Origin: an uncultured Lachnospiraceae bacterium
GTDB lineage: Bacteria > Bacillota > Clostridia > Lachnospirales > Lachnospiraceae
Direction: 5' to 3'
Assembly: GCA_910580195.1 (NCBI GenBank)
Contig: CAJTWA010000068.1
Coordinates: 1 to 16,144, forward strand
DNA length: 16,144 nt
Made by a program: the position numbers and the translations under genes. Shown here piece after piece: positions 14,201 through 16,144 of this stretch. Numbering within the stretch: the first letter of the stretch is position 1; each line of letters begins with the position of its first letter. The notes under the pieces were generated by a model. It did no database searches and was not told the origin of the DNA. It saw nothing but the letters and a program-made list of their open reading frames with translations.

Positions 14201-14671
14201 ATGTCGTCAACAGATGAAGCCAGGTTTCATTTCAAGGTTTTTGCAGTAAATATGGCTCTGTCCGGATGCCCCGTTTCCCAGATAAGCACCATGGCAGGCG
14301 TAAGCAAGGTTACCGTTACAGGTTGGGTAAAAACAGCCGATGAGCGGGGGTTTGATGCCTTAAGATCAAGACAACGTTCCGGCAGACCGCCAAAGCTCTC
14401 CACAGAGCAGTGTGCGGTCATTGATTCCGCCATACAGTCCGACCCGAAGAATTTTGGCTTCAAAGTGTGGAATGTCCCAGGCCTGTCTTCCTATATAAGC
14501 AACACCTTCGGTGTCCAAATCTCTGTCAGGCAGTGCCAGCGTCTGTTTCATGGCCCTGGCTATTCCCATATCCGCCCACAGCCATACCCAAGGAAGGAAT
14601 ATGAGGACTCCGAGGAACGGAAAGCGTTTAAAAAGTTAGTGTATAATTATTATTGGCAGAAACAGGAATAA
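14201..14671 (+). CDS. IS630-type transposase N-terminal (DNA-binding) half, probably a remnant
   Basis: This 156-residue product matches only the DNA-binding half of IS630/Tc1-type transposases. A first helix-turn-helix lies at about 10-47 (VSQISTMAGVSKVTVTGWV), followed by the linker SGRPPKLS and a second winged helix at about 66-125. The family sequence PYPRKEY then leads to the stop codon just where the DDE catalytic domain should begin, and none of the following frames encodes that domain. It starts at an ATG with no visible ribosome binding site. It is the first gene in the window on the plus strand. The simplest reading is an inactivated insertion sequence; a two-frame element that lost its second frame, or a retained DNA-binding protein, remain possible. 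Confidence 0.75.
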   Translation: MSSTDEARFHFKVFAVNMALSGCPVSQISTMAGVSKVTVTGWVKTADERGFDALRSRQRSGRPPKLSTEQCAVIDSAIQSDPKNFGFKVWNVPGLSSYISNTFGVQISVRQCQRLFHGPGYSHIRPQPYPRKEYEDSEERKAFKKLVYNYYWQKQE

Positions 14672-14685
14672 TTCCTAAAAGAAAA

Positions 14686-14712
14686 GGGAAGCAGAGAAAA
14701 TTTCTACTTCCC
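14686..14712. terminator. Hairpin after the IS630 remnant
   Basis: GGGAAG (14686-14691) pairs perfectly with CTTCCC (14707-14712), with three further AGA/TCT pairs inside. On the minus strand TTTTCTTTT follows immediately; on the plus strand the T-run TTTTTCTTT comes only about ten bases later. It looks like a bidirectional terminator, better on the minus strand, which has no gene upstream to end. Confidence 0.45.
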
Positions 14713-14731
14713 AATCATACAGTTTTTCTTT

Positions 14732-15004
14732 ATGATGTTAATGGCTAAAAAACAAATAAAGGAGGACGGCGTCTGGCTGAACATGCAGGATGGGCACCAT
14801 AAAAAAATGAAGAAACAGGAAATGAAGGTGTTCACGATGTACGAGGGCTGGGACGCGTGGAAAGAAAAACAGTTAAATGCGGCAAAAGCCCCAAAAAAGG
14901 ATGGGAAGGGAAGCCCGTATGTGGAGGCCATTCGTGCCCATATGCCGTTGCTGGAAGCAATGCAGACAGCATCCAGGAAAACATTTACGGGGGCATTCTG
15001 CTAG
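14732..15004 (+). pseudogene. ISLre2 (UPF0236)-like transposase fragment
   Basis: The 90-residue frame holds EDGVWLNMQ followed by KKQEMKVFTMYEGWDAWKEK, which I recognise as the central part of ISLre2-type transposases, where an acidic residue, Gly/Trp and a KxEMK...YEGW pattern occur together. Complete proteins of this family are several hundred residues, so both ends are missing. The second half (PYVEAIRAHMPLLEAMQTASRKTF) may be the family's C-terminal end joined by an internal deletion; this is not certain. There is an AAAGGAGG-like sequence at 14758-14765, but it lies inside the frame rather than before it. The fragment lies between two other degenerate mobile genes. Confidence 0.5.
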
Positions 15005-15124
15005 GAAGATGGAAGAGGCCGGCGGGCTTGTTTGTGGTACAAAAAATTCAAAGAGCATCGTTGAGAAAAATAAAGGGATAAATTGCCAACGAACACTTGA
15101 CACAAACCATTGCAGAAATACCCC

Positions 15125-15153
15125 TTTATCTGTCTTTACAGATATGATATACT
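15125..15153 (+). promoter_or_regulatory. Extended -10 promoter with embedded inverted repeat, upstream of the Rpn gene
   Basis: TTTATC (15125-15130), a 17-base spacer and TATACT (15148-15153) preceded by TGA form an extended -10 promoter. A perfect inverted repeat, TATCTGT-CTTT-ACAGATA (15127-15144), overlaps the -35 and most of the spacer, which is the position of a repressor operator. A TTGACA at 15108-15113 is spaced too far from this -10 to pair with it. Confidence 0.55.
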
Positions 15154-15178
15154 CAAACCAAAGAAAGGTAGGGACAGA

Positions 15179-16013
15179 ATGGAAAAACATATGACTAATG
15201 CCACAGCATGGGAAGAATTGCAGATATCGAACGACTTTATCTTCGGGAAAATCATGCAGGACCCAAAGCTGTGCAAAGGGCTTTTACAGAGGATACTTCC
15301 GGGGTTAAAGATAGACCATATAGAATACCCAGAAACACAGAAGGCAATACGCCCAGACATAGACGCCAAAAGCGTCCGGCTTGATGTATATGTAGAAGAC
15401 GGCAAAGGCACTGTTTACGATGTGGAAATGCAAGTGGGCATGTCAACTGCCCAAACGGACACGGTATTACCAAAGCCTGCTGGACATGCAGATGATTGAC
15501 AAAGGCGAGCCGTACAAGAAGTTAAAGCCAAGCTATATCATCTTTATCTGCCCGTTCGACCAGTTCGGCATGGGCAGGCACATTTATACATTTGAGAACA
15601 TCTGCAAGGAAGACAAAAGCGTTTCTTTAAAGGATGGGACGACCAAGATATTCCTGAACGCAAAAGGAACTATGGATGACGTCAGCCCTAGGCTGAAGGC
15701 GTTTTTGGATTATGTGGCTGGGAAGAAGCCAGCAGACCCATTCGTGGATGAACTGGAAGAGGCAGTGGAAAATGCCCGGAAAAACAGGGAATGGAGGCAT
15801 GAGTATATGACATTGTTGATGCGTGACCAGGAAAATATTGAAATGGGAATGGAAAAAGGCATGGAGATTGGCACAGCCAAGGGCATAATTGAAACAGGGA
15901 TTGACTTCGGGCTTTCCGAGGGCGAACTTCTGAGACGTTTACAGGATAAATTAAATATTACATTTGAATCCGCACAAGAGTACCTTGAAAAGTTTGGAAA
16001 GCAGACTGTGTAA
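15179..16013 (+). pseudogene. Rpn family / PD-(D/E)XK nuclease family transposase-like gene, frameshifted
   Basis: The gene encodes a recombination-promoting nuclease-like protein (PDDEXK_2 / Rpn family), related to E. coli RpnA, which cuts DNA and raises RecA-independent recombination. The start ATG at 15179 follows AGGTAGGGACAG. The first part (86-89 residues) has the typical opening ISNDFIFGKIMQDPKLC, the catalytic-type RPDID and RLDVYVED (D69) and E83-M-Q85. Then the frame changes: after about 15446 the family sequence LPKRTRYYQSLLDMQ continues one frame over, through FICPFDQFG and SPRLKAFLDYV to the stop at 16011-16013. The shift is equivalent to one added or two or five lost bases; the usual spacing between EMQ and LPKR favours a five-base deletion. 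The C-terminal region contains the EMGMEKGMEIG segment common in this family. A sequencing error cannot be excluded. Confidence 0.85.
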
Positions 16014-16144
16014 ATATCCTAAGAAAAGTGGCGTAACCACTCCCCCAACTCTGAATGCCGAATTTAAAATAGCTGTCCTATATAGTAACTTAACCTGTTG
16101 TGCTATTTTATTTTGAAGCTATGACTTTCCATAAAAGCGCAAAA
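16014..16144 (+). terminator. A/T-rich hairpin after the Rpn gene; otherwise no gene
   Basis: AAAATAGC (16066-16073) and GCTATTTT (16102-16109) form a perfect eight-pair stem with a 28-base loop, followed by ATTTTG, a possible weak terminator. A smaller five-pair hairpin, AGTGG-CGTAA-CCACT, lies at 16027-16041. No coding sequence is seen in the rest of the segment. Confidence 0.35.

Noticed and set aside
14704..14931. Minus-strand frame ending in the 14686-14712 hairpin
   Set aside because: It is the reverse of the ISLre2-like fragment and shows no family resemblance or ribosome binding site.
15110..15178. Extended N-terminus of the Rpn gene
   Set aside because: This stretch holds the promoter and operator-like repeat; the ATG at 15179 has a suitable ribosome binding site and fits family starts.

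Overview
The window looks like a chromosomal segment of a Gram-positive anaerobe of the class Clostridia, most likely the family Lachnospiraceae. This is an inference from gene content and order (ruvA-ruvB-zapA-U32 protein-rodA-pbpA), strong AGGAGG-type ribosome binding sites, a PPi-type phosphofructokinase, ISLre2- and IS630-like debris and an Rpn/PD-(D/E)XK_2 gene. No rRNA or tRNA gene was recognised, so the genus cannot be fixed from sequence alone.

From 286 to 14038 every gene lies on the minus strand; transcription order therefore runs from high to low coordinates. A MATE transporter (12677-14038) and a PPi-type 6-phosphofructokinase (11338-12585) each have their own promoter, and a strong hairpin terminator follows the kinase. 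Next come miaB (9650-11113), then ruvA (8881-9492) and ruvB (7830-8822), preceded by three near-identical AGTGCACT palindromes. A promoter at about 7799-7826 starts a second block: zapA (6708-7697), a U32/RlhA-like protein (4203-6602), a RodA-type SEDS polymerase (2237-4159) and its class B penicillin-binding protein (817-2280, overlapping rodA by 44 bp). A Nudix hydrolase (286-738) has its own promoter and ends before a terminator at about 54-83.

Functionally, the minus-strand block joins DNA recombination and repair (RuvAB), tRNA and probably rRNA modification (MiaB, U32), division-ring assembly (ZapA) and peptidoglycan polymerisation and cross-linking (RodA plus PBP). An unusual shared trait is that three consecutive genes (zapA, U32, rodA) carry hydrophilic, low-complexity or tandem-repeat protein segments added to conserved cores.

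From 14201 to the right end the coding strand switches to plus and the content becomes degenerate mobile-element material: an IS630-type DNA-binding half without its DDE domain, a short ISLre2-like transposase fragment, and an Rpn-family nuclease gene broken by a frameshift but retaining a good promoter with an embedded palindrome. No CRISPR array, toxin-antitoxin pair or clearly new multi-gene system was found. The most interesting unexplained signals are the palindrome cluster in front of ruvAB, the repeat-rich tails of the envelope operon, and the palindromic Rpn promoter.
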